A stretch of DNA of 33,374 nt, from contig JANYDH010000041.1 in assembly GCA_025359865.1 (NCBI GenBank), forward strand, positions 1 through 33,374, written 5' to 3'. The notes beneath the pieces were generated by a model, which made no database searches, had not been told where the DNA came from, and saw only the letters and a list, made by a program, of their open reading frames with translations. The stretch is from Actinomycetes bacterium (GTDB lineage: Bacteria > Actinomycetota > Acidimicrobiia > Acidimicrobiales > Ilumatobacteraceae). Made by a program: the position numbers and the translations under genes. This document shows positions 18,058 through 25,025 of this stretch, in pieces (the first letter of the stretch is position 1; the number at the start of each line of letters is the position of its first letter).

Positions 18058-18867
18058 ATGTCCGAGTTCTCCGAATTCGCCAGCACCGGCCCGAGCGCCG
18101 CATTCTTCGACCTCGACCGCACGTTGATCAGCGGATCCAGCGTGTTCGTGCTCGGCATCGCGGCGTGGCGCGCGCATCTCGTGGCTCCCACGCAGTTCGC
18201 GAAGGACGCCGTCGGCGCAATCGGCTTTCGCGTAGCCGGAGCCAGCGACAACACAAGCAGCAAGGCCCGCGACCGTATTCTGGGAGCGGTGCAGGGCGTG
18301 CGCCGCGACGACCTCGTCGCGCTCAACGCGTTGATCGTGCCGAAGTTGATGGACAGGGTTCGCCCCGAGGCTCAACGTCTGCTCGATCAGCATCGCCAAG
18401 CGGGTCGTGCCACATACATCGTTTCGGCATCGCCGGTCGAACTCGTCTCGCCCTTGGCAGCAGCCCTTGGCATGACGGGCGGCGTCGGAACGGTCAGCGA
18501 GATCATCGACGGGGTCTACACCGGCCGACTTGCCGGACCGTTCTGCTATGCCGAGGGCAAAGTCGAAGCGATCACGGAACTTGCTCGGTGGGAAGGGCTC
18601 GACTTGGCGCAGTGCTATGCGTACAGCGATTCAGCGAGCGACATGCCCATGTTGCAGGCCGTCGGGCACCCCGTCGCCGTCAACCCCGACAGCAAGCTCG
18701 AGCGAATCGCACAGCGGCGCGGCTGGCCAATCGTGATCTTCAGCCAACGCACCAAAGCCGTCGTTCGTCGTACGTCACAAGCGCTCGGTGCATCGTCGTT
18801 GGCGGTCGGCTCGTTCATCGCCGGCATCAAGTACGCCGCCCACTACCGCGGCAACAGCGCCAACTGA
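18058..18867 (+). CDS. HAD-IB family hydrolase (SerB-like phosphatase)
   Basis: A 269-residue HAD hydrolase. Motif I is FFDLDRTL (nucleophile D18, acid D20), motif II lies in TYIVSASPVELV, and motif III/IV in YAYSDSASDMPML. The IVSASP and GRLAGPFCYAEGK features match the IB subfamily of phosphoserine-phosphatase-like enzymes found widely in actinobacteria. The true substrate is unknown; phospholipid precursors and phosphoserine are both possible. A hydrophobic C-terminal stretch (LAVGSFIAGIKYAA) could associate with the membrane. It stands between rsmI and metG. Confidence 0.88.
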   Translation: MSEFSEFASTGPSAAFFDLDRTLISGSSVFVLGIAAWRAHLVAPTQFAKDAVGAIGFRVAGASDNTSSKARDRILGAVQGVRRDDLVALNALIVPKLMDRVRPEAQRLLDQHRQAGRATYIVSASPVELVSPLAAALGMTGGVGTVSEIIDGVYTGRLAGPFCYAEGKVEAITELARWEGLDLAQCYAYSDSASDMPMLQAVGHPVAVNPDSKLERIAQRRGWPIVIFSQRTKAVVRRTSQALGASSLAVGSFIAGIKYAAHYRGNSAN

Positions 18868-18879
18868 CGCCTGAGCGCC

Positions 18880-18903
18880 GTGACCGTGACCGTGACCGTG
18901 ACC
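18880..18903. repeat. GTGACC hexamer tandem repeat (4 copies)
   Basis: Four perfect copies of GTGACC occupy the gap between the HAD gene and metG, about 40 bp before the metG start. The repeat offers several GTG triplets but no ribosome site is linked to them. Confidence 0.9.
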
Positions 18904-18941
18904 GGATGGTCGTTCGCCATTCACCCGAAAGGACCCTTCCC

Positions 18942-20441
18942 ATGGACCGCTACTACGCCACCACCCCCATTTACTACGTCAACGCGAAACCGCATCTCGG
19001 CCACGCGTACACCACCATCATCGGCGACGCCGTCTGCCGCTGGCACCGCCTGCTCGGCGACGACGTCCACTTTCTCACCGGCACCGATGAGCACGGGCTC
19101 AAGATCCAGCAGGCCGCCGAGGCTGCAGGAAAATCACCGCAACAGTTCACCGACGAGATCGCCCCGCTGTTCCAAGACGCATGGCAGAGGCTGAACATCT
19201 CCAACGATGACTTCATCCGCACCACCGAACCCCGTCACAAAGTCGGCGTGCAACAGTTGTTGCAACGGTGCTACGACGCTGGCGATATCGAGCTCGACGT
19301 GTACGCCGGCAAGTACTGCGTGCCCTGCGAGGAGTACTACACCGACGAAGAGTTATTACCAGGCGATCTGTGCGCGATCCACAAGCGACCGGTCGAGTAC
19401 TTCGAGGAGGAGAACTACTTCTTCCGCCTCTCACGTTTTCAGGACCGTCTACTCGATTGGTACGCCGCCCATCCCGGAGCGATCGTGCCCGAGTTCCGCG
19501 GCAACGAAGCGCTCGGGTTGATCCGCGGTGGGTTGCGCGACTTTTCCATCAGCCGCACGAGCCTCACCTGGGGCATCCCTCTTCCTTGGGATTCGAAGCA
19601 CGTCGCATACGTATGGTTCGACGCACTCGCCAACTACATCACCGCCGTCGGGTACGGCTCTGACGACGCTCAATTCCAGCACTGGTGGCCAGCGCAGCAC
19701 CTCATCGGCAAGGACATCATTCGCCATCACTGCGTGTACTGGCCCGCAATGCTGATGTCGGCGGGTATCGAGTTGCCCGCCGGGTGGGCGGTCGGGGGCT
19801 GGCTGCTCAGCGGCGGAGAGAAGATGAGCAAGACATCGGGCAATGTGGTCAATCCACTCGACCTGATCCCCGAGGTCGGCGTTGACGGATTCCGCTACTA
19901 CGTCCTCGCCGAGACTACGTATGGCCAAGACGGGGACTTCACGTACGAGGGGCTGATCGCCCGGTACAACAGCGACCTCGCCAACAACCTCGGAAACCTT
20001 CTGGCGCGGGTGGCAACCGTCGTCGGCAAGAAATGCGCCGGCGTGGGCCCGGCACCGCGTGCCGATTCACCGCTCGCCGACGCCGCCGTCGCTGCGTTCG
20101 AGGGTGCGGCCGCGGGTTGGGCCGACGTTCAGCCAAGCCGTGCACTCGAGGCGACGTGGTCGCTGATCCGCGCCACGAACGCGTACCTCGAGGCGAACGA
20201 GCCGTGGAAGGCCGAACCGGGACCCGAGGTCGATGCAGTGATGGGCGACGCGTTGGAGGCGCTGCGGATCGTGGCTGTGCTCGCATCGCCGTCCATGCCC
20301 GACACGTGCCAGACCGTCTGGGAGCGCCTGGGCCTCCCCGGCTCCGTCGGCGACCAGCGACTCCCTCACGCCGCAGCATGGGGCGGGTACCCCGGCGGCC
20401 TCCCCGTGGTGAAGGGCGACTCCCTCTTCCCCCGCAAGTGA
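18942..20441 (+). CDS. metG: Methionyl-tRNA synthetase
   Basis: A 499-residue class I synthetase. TTPIYYVNAKPHLGH contains the HIGH-type motif HLGH (18-21), and GGEKMSKTSGN contains KMSKT (294-298). A zinc knuckle is visible as C126-x2-C129 and C144-x2-H147. The enzyme charges tRNA-Met in the cytoplasm. The ATG at 18942 is preceded by AAAGGA. The protein ends after the anticodon-binding helical domain; the extra C-terminal tRNA-binding dimer domain of E. coli MetG is absent, as in many actinobacteria. An open frame extends far upstream but overlaps the HAD gene in another frame and is not coding. Confidence 0.97.
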   Translation: MDRYYATTPIYYVNAKPHLGHAYTTIIGDAVCRWHRLLGDDVHFLTGTDEHGLKIQQAAEAAGKSPQQFTDEIAPLFQDAWQRLNISNDDFIRTTEPRHKVGVQQLLQRCYDAGDIELDVYAGKYCVPCEEYYTDEELLPGDLCAIHKRPVEYFEEENYFFRLSRFQDRLLDWYAAHPGAIVPEFRGNEALGLIRGGLRDFSISRTSLTWGIPLPWDSKHVAYVWFDALANYITAVGYGSDDAQFQHWWPAQHLIGKDIIRHHCVYWPAMLMSAGIELPAGWAVGGWLLSGGEKMSKTSGNVVNPLDLIPEVGVDGFRYYVLAETTYGQDGDFTYEGLIARYNSDLANNLGNLLARVATVVGKKCAGVGPAPRADSPLADAAVAAFEGAAAGWADVQPSRALEATWSLIRATNAYLEANEPWKAEPGPEVDAVMGDALEALRIVAVLASPSMPDTCQTVWERLGLPGSVGDQRLPHAAAWGGYPGGLPVVKGDSLFPRK

Positions 20442-20459
20442 TGCCGCAGGGGTGGGTCG

Positions 20460-20465
20460 TAGACT
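20460..20465 (+). promoter_or_regulatory. Candidate -10 element (TAGACT) for tatD
   Basis: TAGACT ends six nucleotides before the GTG start of tatD, and no ribosome site intervenes. The spacing fits a leaderless transcript. It lies in the 30-bp gap after metG. Confidence 0.38.
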
Positions 20466-20471
20466 GGCTGG

Positions 20472-21257
20472 GTGACGATTGCCGGGTATGTCGACAGCCA
20501 TTGTCATCTGCACGATACGCGAGGTGTCGACCCTGACGAGGTAGTCGCAGCTGCGCTCGCTGCAGGCGTCACCACGATGATCGACGTCGGATGCGACAGC
20601 GCAAGCACCGCCTCGGCGATCGAGTTCGCCAGACAGTTTCCCGGCATCGTGTTTGCGACCGCCGGGCTCCATCCGCACGAGGCAGTACATGGCGTCGAGA
20701 CGATCCTTCAGCACCTCGACGATCCGGCTGTGATCGCCATCGGAGAGGCTGGCCTCGACTACTACTACGACCACTCTCCGCGTCCGGCCCAGCGCGAAGC
20801 CTTCGCTGCGCAGATTCAACTCGCCCACGAGCGCAACCTGCCGCTGATCGTCCACACTCGCGACGCATGGGACGAGACGTTCGACATCCTCACGACAGAG
20901 GGCGCACCCACCAACACCATCTTTCACTGTTTCACCGGTGGTGCCGACGAGGCACGGCGATGCCTCGCTCTTGGCGCTTATCTCAGCTTCAGCGGGATCG
21001 TCACGTTCAAGTCCGCCGTCGACGTTCATGAAGCCGCCCGCCTGTGCCCAACCGATCGACTGCTGGCCGAGACCGACAGTCCATACTTGGCACCGGTGCC
21101 GCATCGTGGCCGCTCGAACCAGCCCGCTTTTGTGACGTATGTCGTGCAGTTCCTGGCCGAGTTGCGCAGCGAAACGGTCGAGGCCGTGCGCGAGGCAACT
21201 GCCACATCGGCGTTCGCCGCGTTCCCGCGCCTTGTCTTTCAGCCCGACGGTTCGTAG
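20472..21257 (+). CDS. tatD: TatD family metal-dependent deoxyribonuclease
   Basis: A 261-residue TIM-barrel hydrolase starting at GTG. VDSHCHLHD carries the first His pair; GEAGLDYYYDHSP gives the conserved Glu; LPLIVHTRDAWDET and IFHCFTGG give further His ligands; and LLAETDSPYLAPVPHRG ends the site with its Asp. TatD proteins are 3'-5' exonucleases that act on damaged DNA and RNA. The location between metG and rsmA is the standard actinobacterial order. Confidence 0.94.
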   Translation: MTIAGYVDSHCHLHDTRGVDPDEVVAAALAAGVTTMIDVGCDSASTASAIEFARQFPGIVFATAGLHPHEAVHGVETILQHLDDPAVIAIGEAGLDYYYDHSPRPAQREAFAAQIQLAHERNLPLIVHTRDAWDETFDILTTEGAPTNTIFHCFTGGADEARRCLALGAYLSFSGIVTFKSAVDVHEAARLCPTDRLLAETDSPYLAPVPHRGRSNQPAFVTYVVQFLAELRSETVEAVREATATSAFAAFPRLVFQPDGS

Positions 21258-21260
21258 CCT
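21255..21260 (+). promoter_or_regulatory. Candidate -10 element (TAGCCT) for the anchored exported protein
   Basis: TAGCCT overlaps the tatD stop codon (TAG) and ends seven nucleotides before the ATG at 21268. No ribosome site is present. The spacing again fits a leaderless start. Confidence 0.33.
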
Positions 21261-21267
21261 TTTGACT

Positions 21268-21816
21268 ATGCGTGTACACGAACGACGTCGACTGATGCTC
21301 GCCGCGTTCGTTACCGTCGCTGCGTTGCCCGCGTGGTGGATCATCGAAAGTGGCGCGAGTTCGTCGAGCGACTCATCGTCGGTCGCCGCCGGCAAGCGGG
21401 CCACCGCTGGTGCACTAGGCGACCAGGCCACTGACACCGGCGCCGATCTGGGCGCTCCTCCAGATGACAGTCTCGTGCCCGAGACACCGATCTTTCTCGA
21501 TAACACCGTTGTCGTGCCCGTGCCCGCCGTCATCGACATTGCCGTACCAGATTCGGCAAGCCCCAACGAGACCGGGGCGCGGCTCACCTTTAAGAGCTAC
21601 GACGGAACCCTGATTCCGACCCCGTGTTCCACCGTGCTTGCACCATCGGGCGCGCTGATCAAGGTCGTCAATATCGACAATGGTCAGTCCGTTTCGTGCA
21701 TCAACACGCTCGGTGTGTCGATTCCGCTCGGTGCCGATATGGCGATCGACATCAATTTGTACGTCAGGATCGCCGACCTCGTCGATGCCCCGGTGCCCGT
21801 GCGCATCAGTTGGTAG
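21268..21816 (+). CDS. Small membrane-anchored exported protein in the rpfB position
   Basis: A 182-residue protein. The N-terminus MRVHERRRLMLAAFVTVAAL then PAWWII is a basic region plus one membrane segment with no lipobox, so it should be anchored with its body outside. A Ser/Ala/Asp-rich linker (about 28-70) leads to a globular domain (about 75-182) with two Cys (TPCST and VSCIN) that could form a disulfide. In many actinobacteria this place between tatD and rsmA belongs to rpfB, a resuscitation-promoting factor; here no lysozyme-like Rpf domain and no G5 domain are visible. I do not recognise the domain. A cell-wall role is suggested only by position. Confidence 0.75.
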   Translation: MRVHERRRLMLAAFVTVAALPAWWIIESGASSSSDSSSVAAGKRATAGALGDQATDTGADLGAPPDDSLVPETPIFLDNTVVVPVPAVIDIAVPDSASPNETGARLTFKSYDGTLIPTPCSTVLAPSGALIKVVNIDNGQSVSCINTLGVSIPLGADMAIDINLYVRIADLVDAPVPVRISW

Positions 21817-21821
21817 CACGC

Positions 21822-22652
21822 GTGTTGTCACGCCCCGAAGTCAACGAACTGCTGTCACGCCATGGTCTGGCGCCACGACGCGATCTCGGCCAGAACTTCG
21901 TCGTCGACCCCAACACGGTGCGACGCATCGCCCGACTCGCCGGCGTCGGTGCCGGCGACCATGTACTCGAAATCGGCGCCGGCCTCGGCTCGCTCACACT
22001 GGCGCTGGCCGAGACGGGTGCAACCGTTCGGGCGATCGAGATCGATCGCGGTGTGGTGCCTGTGCTCCGCGAGGTTGTTGCGCCGCACCCCAACGTCACG
22101 GTGGTCGAGGCCGATGCGATGCGAGTGGACTGGGGCGACATGCTCGCAGGAAGCGACCGTTGGACGTTGGTTGCCAACCTGCCGTACAACATCGCTACTC
22201 CGCTCGTGTGCGATCTGCTCGACAAGGTGCCCGCCATCGAGCACCTTCTGGTGATGGTGCAGCGTGAGGTCGCCGAGAGGATCTGTGCTCCGGCCCGCAC
22301 CGCTGCCTACGGCGCAGTTTCGGTCAAGGTGGCGTACTGGGCCGAGGCTCGCATCGCGGGCATCGTTCCGGCCACGGTGTTCGTTCCCAAGCCTAACGTC
22401 GAGTCCGCGCTCGCCGACATCACCCGCCGGACCGGCCCTGCGGTCGAGGTTCCGCCGGAACAGTTGTTTCACCTCGTCCGCACCGCGTTCACCCACCGCC
22501 GCAAGATGCTGCGCCGGTCGCTACTCGGGGTGGTGACCCCCGAAGTGTTCGACGCCGCCGGGATCGACGGGCAGCGTCGGCCTGAAGAACTCGACATCAC
22601 CGAGTGGGGTGCACTGACGGCAGCCCTGATCACACACGAGTCCACCCGTTGA
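21822..22652 (+). CDS. rsmA: 16S rRNA (adenine1518/1519-N6)-dimethyltransferase RsmA
   Basis: A 276-residue methyltransferase, also known as KsgA. RRDLGQNFVVDPNTVRRIAR is the family start, HVLEIGAGLGSLTLALAE is the SAM-binding motif I, NLPYNIATPLV contains the catalytic NLPY, and HRRKMLRRSL lies in the C-terminal domain. It dimethylates two adenines near the 3' end of 16S rRNA. GTG 21822 is chosen as the start; TTG 21810 and TTG 21825 are also possible. It follows the exported protein by 5 bp and overlaps ispE by TTGA. Confidence 0.95.
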   Translation: MLSRPEVNELLSRHGLAPRRDLGQNFVVDPNTVRRIARLAGVGAGDHVLEIGAGLGSLTLALAETGATVRAIEIDRGVVPVLREVVAPHPNVTVVEADAMRVDWGDMLAGSDRWTLVANLPYNIATPLVCDLLDKVPAIEHLLVMVQREVAERICAPARTAAYGAVSVKVAYWAEARIAGIVPATVFVPKPNVESALADITRRTGPAVEVPPEQLFHLVRTAFTHRRKMLRRSLLGVVTPEVFDAAGIDGQRRPEELDITEWGALTAALITHESTR

Positions 22653-23404
22653 TCACCATTCAGCCAATCACCATTCAGGCATCCGCCAAACTGACACTCT
22701 CGTTACGGATCACCGGCGTCCGTCCTGACGGCTACCACCTGATCGACGCCGAAATGGTCTCGCTGGCGTTGGCCGACACGTTGACGATCGACCCGACCGG
22801 CATGGGGCTCAGTGCCGACGGTCCGTTCAGCGCCGGGATGCCACTCGACGACACGAACCTCGTCGCGAAGGCGTTGGCGCTCGCTGGTCGCAACGCACGC
22901 GTACACATTCACAAGGCCATTCCTCACGGGGGCGGATTGGGTGGCGGTTCTGCCGATGCGGCGGCCATGTTGCGGTGGGCCGGATTCGCGGACCTCGTCG
23001 CCGCTTCGAGGTTCGGCGCTGACATCGCCTTCTGCATGATTGGCGGATTGGCACGCGTTCGCGGAATCGGAGAGGTGATCGAACCGTTGCCGTTCCGCAA
23101 GCTGGACGTCACCCTCGTCATCCCGCCACTGTCGGTGAGTACCCCGGCCGCCTACCGGGCATGGGACGAGCTGGCCGCCTCACATCCGGCCAATGCGCAC
23201 GAGAGCATCAATGAACTCGAGGCAGCGGCACTCGCAGTGGAACCGCGCCTTGTCGCGTGGCGTAACCGGATCACCGACGCGTCCGGCCTTGTTCCTACGC
23301 TCGCCGGAAGCGGCGCGACCTGGTTCCTGCTCGGGCACCACCCAGAGCTGGTATCGGCCTGTGCGGATGCTCGCGTGGTGCTCACGCACACAGTGCCAGC
23401 CTGA
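22649..23404 (+). CDS. ispE: 4-diphosphocytidyl-2-C-methyl-D-erythritol kinase IspE
   Basis: A 251-residue GHMP kinase of the MEP isoprenoid pathway. ASAKLTLSLRITGVRPDGYH is the conserved N-terminal substrate block, PHGGGLGGGSADAAAMLRWA is the ATP-binding loop, and PTLAGSGATWFLL is the C-terminal motif. It is short for the family (usually about 280-310 residues), with the helical stretch after the ATP loop trimmed. The likely start is TTG 22649, overlapping the rsmA stop. A 12-bp direct repeat, ATCACCATTCAG, occurs at 22652-22663 and 22667-22678 and doubles ITIQ at the N-terminus. Confidence 0.92.
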   Translation: MITIQPITIQASAKLTLSLRITGVRPDGYHLIDAEMVSLALADTLTIDPTGMGLSADGPFSAGMPLDDTNLVAKALALAGRNARVHIHKAIPHGGGLGGGSADAAAMLRWAGFADLVAASRFGADIAFCMIGGLARVRGIGEVIEPLPFRKLDVTLVIPPLSVSTPAAYRAWDELAASHPANAHESINELEAAALAVEPRLVAWRNRITDASGLVPTLAGSGATWFLLGHHPELVSACADARVVLTHTVPA

Positions 23405-23432
23405 CTCGACGGCCATTGAGCCCGGTCGAGGC

Positions 23433-23484
23433 CGACACGTGGAGGCACGTGTGCCTACGTAGCGACACGTGCCTCCACGTGTCG
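23433..23484. repeat. Long nested inverted repeat (20-bp arms) after ispE
   Basis: Perfect 20-bp arms (23433-23452 and 23465-23484) flank a 12-base loop that itself contains the palindrome CTACGTAG. Each arm is a smaller inverted repeat, ACACGTG and CACGTGT around GAGG or CCTC, so CACGTG occurs four times. It could fold as one hairpin, as two small ones or as a cruciform. It lies 29 bp after the ispE stop and may end that transcript, but it has no T-run. Confidence 0.9.
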
Positions 23485-23540
23485 CCAGATTCGAGGCGGA
23501 ACCGGCACTGCTCGACGAGTGGTATGGGCACAAACACGCA

Positions 23541-23574
23541 ACGACCCCCGCAGGACATGTCCTGCGGGGGTCGT
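23541..23574. terminator. Perfect 34-bp palindrome, probable bidirectional terminator
   Basis: Two 17-bp arms (23541-23557 and 23558-23574) are exactly complementary with no spacer and contain a GC-rich core (CCCCCGCAGGA). It sits between the convergent ispE and bS22 genes, 18 bp past the bS22 stop. The position suits a shared terminator; the lack of a clear T-run is common in high-GC actinobacteria. Confidence 0.75.
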
Positions 23575-23592
23575 CACAAAGGCGGTGTCAGG

Positions 23593-23691
23593 TCACTTGC
23601 CGCGTTGGCGAGCGTGGCGTGTTCGGCGAAGCATCTTCTTGTGCTTCTTCTTACGCATTCTTTTACGACGCTTCTTGATCAGTGAGCCCAT
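23593..23691 (-). CDS. Mini ribosomal protein bS22 (AURKAIP1/COX24-type)
   Basis: A 32-residue, extremely basic protein: MGSLIKKRRKRMRKKKHKKM followed by LRRTRHARQRGK. It closely matches, from memory, the mycobacterial 30S protein bS22, which lies near the decoding centre and was long missed by annotation because of its size. The ATG at 23691 is chosen because the protein begins there in relatives; the open frame extends 34 codons further up without sense. A TAGTGT hexamer lies 10 bases before the ATG, which suggests a short leader or none. It is divergent from tRNA-Gln. Confidence 0.88.
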   Translation of the reverse strand: MGSLIKKRRKRMRKKKHKKMLRRTRHARQRGK

Positions 23692-23792
23692 AGCTCGAAA
23701 GACACTAGCGCCGCATCGGAGCGGAACCACATCGATCGACCCGAAAGGAGTCGGCAACGAAACGACTCGGGCGATAGCGTGCTTGACGTCCA

Positions 23793-23863
23793 TCCGGGGT
23801 CGTTCAATGGCAGGACAGCGGTTTTTGGAGCCGCTTATAGGGGTTCGAGTCCTCTCCCCGGAA
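23793..23863 (+). tRNA. tRNA-Gln (anticodon UUG)
   Basis: A 71-nt cloverleaf. Acceptor arms TCCGGGG and CCCCGGA pair fully; the D arm contains GTTCAATGGCAGGAC, as in bacterial tRNA-Gln. The anticodon stem GCGGT/GCCGC encloses the loop TTTTGGA, giving anticodon TTG. The T arm is AGGGG-TTCGAGT-CCTCT with one G-T pair. The discriminator is A, and CCA is not encoded (CAC follows). It lies 37 bp before glmU and could share its transcript. Confidence 0.95.
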
Positions 23864-23900
23864 CACCATCAGCCCATTCAACGGCGTCGCACGCTAGACA

Positions 23901-25004
23901 ATGGCCATGGCAGTCTCCGCGATCGTCCTCGCTGCCGGCGAGGGAACCCGCATGCGCTCGTCGCGCCCGAAGCCCCTCCACATGATCTGCGGGCGGGCCA
24001 TGGTGATGCACGTCATCCATGCCTTGCACGGACTCGACGTCGACCGCACCGTGGTGGTCGTCGGCCACGACGCCGAACGGGTCACCAAGAAGGTGCAAGA
24101 GCAGGCCCCCGAGTGGGCTCACGTCAGTTTCGTCGAGCAAACCATCCAGCGCGGCACGGGCGACGCGGCAATGGTTGGCATGACGGCTATTCCTGGTGAC
24201 GACCTCGACGACGAATCCACGATCGTCGTCCTGCCCGGCGACACGCCGTTACTTCGGCCCGAGACCCTCGCCGAGTTGGTGGCTGCGCACGTCGCCAACG
24301 GGTTTGCCGCCACGCTCATCACCAGCGTGTTGGACGACCCAACGGGGTATGGACGCATCATTCGCGCCCCATCGAAGTCTGGCGATGGACGGGTACTGCG
24401 CATCGTCGAACAGCGCGACGCCACGCACGACGAGCGCGCCGTCGCCGAGGTTTGTACCAGCATGTATGCGTTTCGGCGCGACCTGCTCGGCCCGGCCCTA
24501 CGTCATCTCTCGCCCGACAACTCCCAGGGCGAGTACTACCTCACCGATGTCATCAGCGCCCTTGCGTCCATGGGCCATCGCATTGGGTGCGTCATTGCGC
24601 CTGAGGAAGAAACGCAGGGCGTCAACGATCGTTGGCAACTCGCACTGGCTGAACGCGAACTTCGCCTGCGGACCAACCGCTCGTGGCTGCTCAACGGCGT
24701 GACGATGCTCGATCCGAGCCACACCTTTCTCGACGTAACCGTGCAACTCGGTCGCGACGTCACGCTGTATCCCGGCACGATCTTGCAGGGTTCCACCGTC
24801 ATCGGCAGCGGTTGCGAAATCGGGCCCGATACGCGACTGGTTGACTGCGTCGTCGGCGCCGACTGCGTGGTGGAAAACACCGTCGGAACCGACAGCGAGA
24901 TCGGCGTAGCCGCTCACGTCGGCCCATACGCCCATCTGCCTAGCGGAAGTTCTGTCGCTGCGGGCCAGGGCACCGGTGCGTTCTACACTGCACCCACCGC
25001 CTGA
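23901..25004 (+). CDS. glmU: GlmU-like UDP-GlcNAc pyrophosphorylase lacking the acetyltransferase half
   Basis: A 367-residue protein. The N-terminal uridylyltransferase is complete: VLAAGEGTRMRSSRPKPLH, then QRGTGDAA, LPGDTPLLRP (metal Asp), GYGRIIR, NSQGEYYLTDVI and QGVNDR. It makes UDP-GlcNAc from GlcNAc-1-phosphate and UTP. The left-handed beta-helix starts (VTLYPGTILQGSTVIGSGCE) but stops after GPYAHLPSGSSVAAGQGTGA. Ordinary GlmU has 450-490 residues; the missing part holds the acetyl-CoA site and the catalytic His (H363 in E. coli). No remnant of it follows in any frame before prs. Acetylation of glucosamine-1-phosphate must therefore come from elsewhere. Start ATG 23901 or 23907; no ribosome site is seen. 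Confidence 0.9.
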   Translation: MAMAVSAIVLAAGEGTRMRSSRPKPLHMICGRAMVMHVIHALHGLDVDRTVVVVGHDAERVTKKVQEQAPEWAHVSFVEQTIQRGTGDAAMVGMTAIPGDDLDDESTIVVLPGDTPLLRPETLAELVAAHVANGFAATLITSVLDDPTGYGRIIRAPSKSGDGRVLRIVEQRDATHDERAVAEVCTSMYAFRRDLLGPALRHLSPDNSQGEYYLTDVISALASMGHRIGCVIAPEEETQGVNDRWQLALAERELRLRTNRSWLLNGVTMLDPSHTFLDVTVQLGRDVTLYPGTILQGSTVIGSGCEIGPDTRLVDCVVGADCVVENTVGTDSEIGVAAHVGPYAHLPSGSSVAAGQGTGAFYTAPTA

Positions 25005-25025
25005 CAGCACACACCGGGAGTTTCG

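Noticed and set aside
20067-21587. 506-codon minus-strand open frame across metG, tatD and the exported protein
   Set aside because: It is antisense to three well-supported genes and has no recognisable domain.
23793-23863. Integration site (att) at tRNA-Gln
   Set aside because: No integrase gene and no repeat of the tRNA 3' end is seen in the window.
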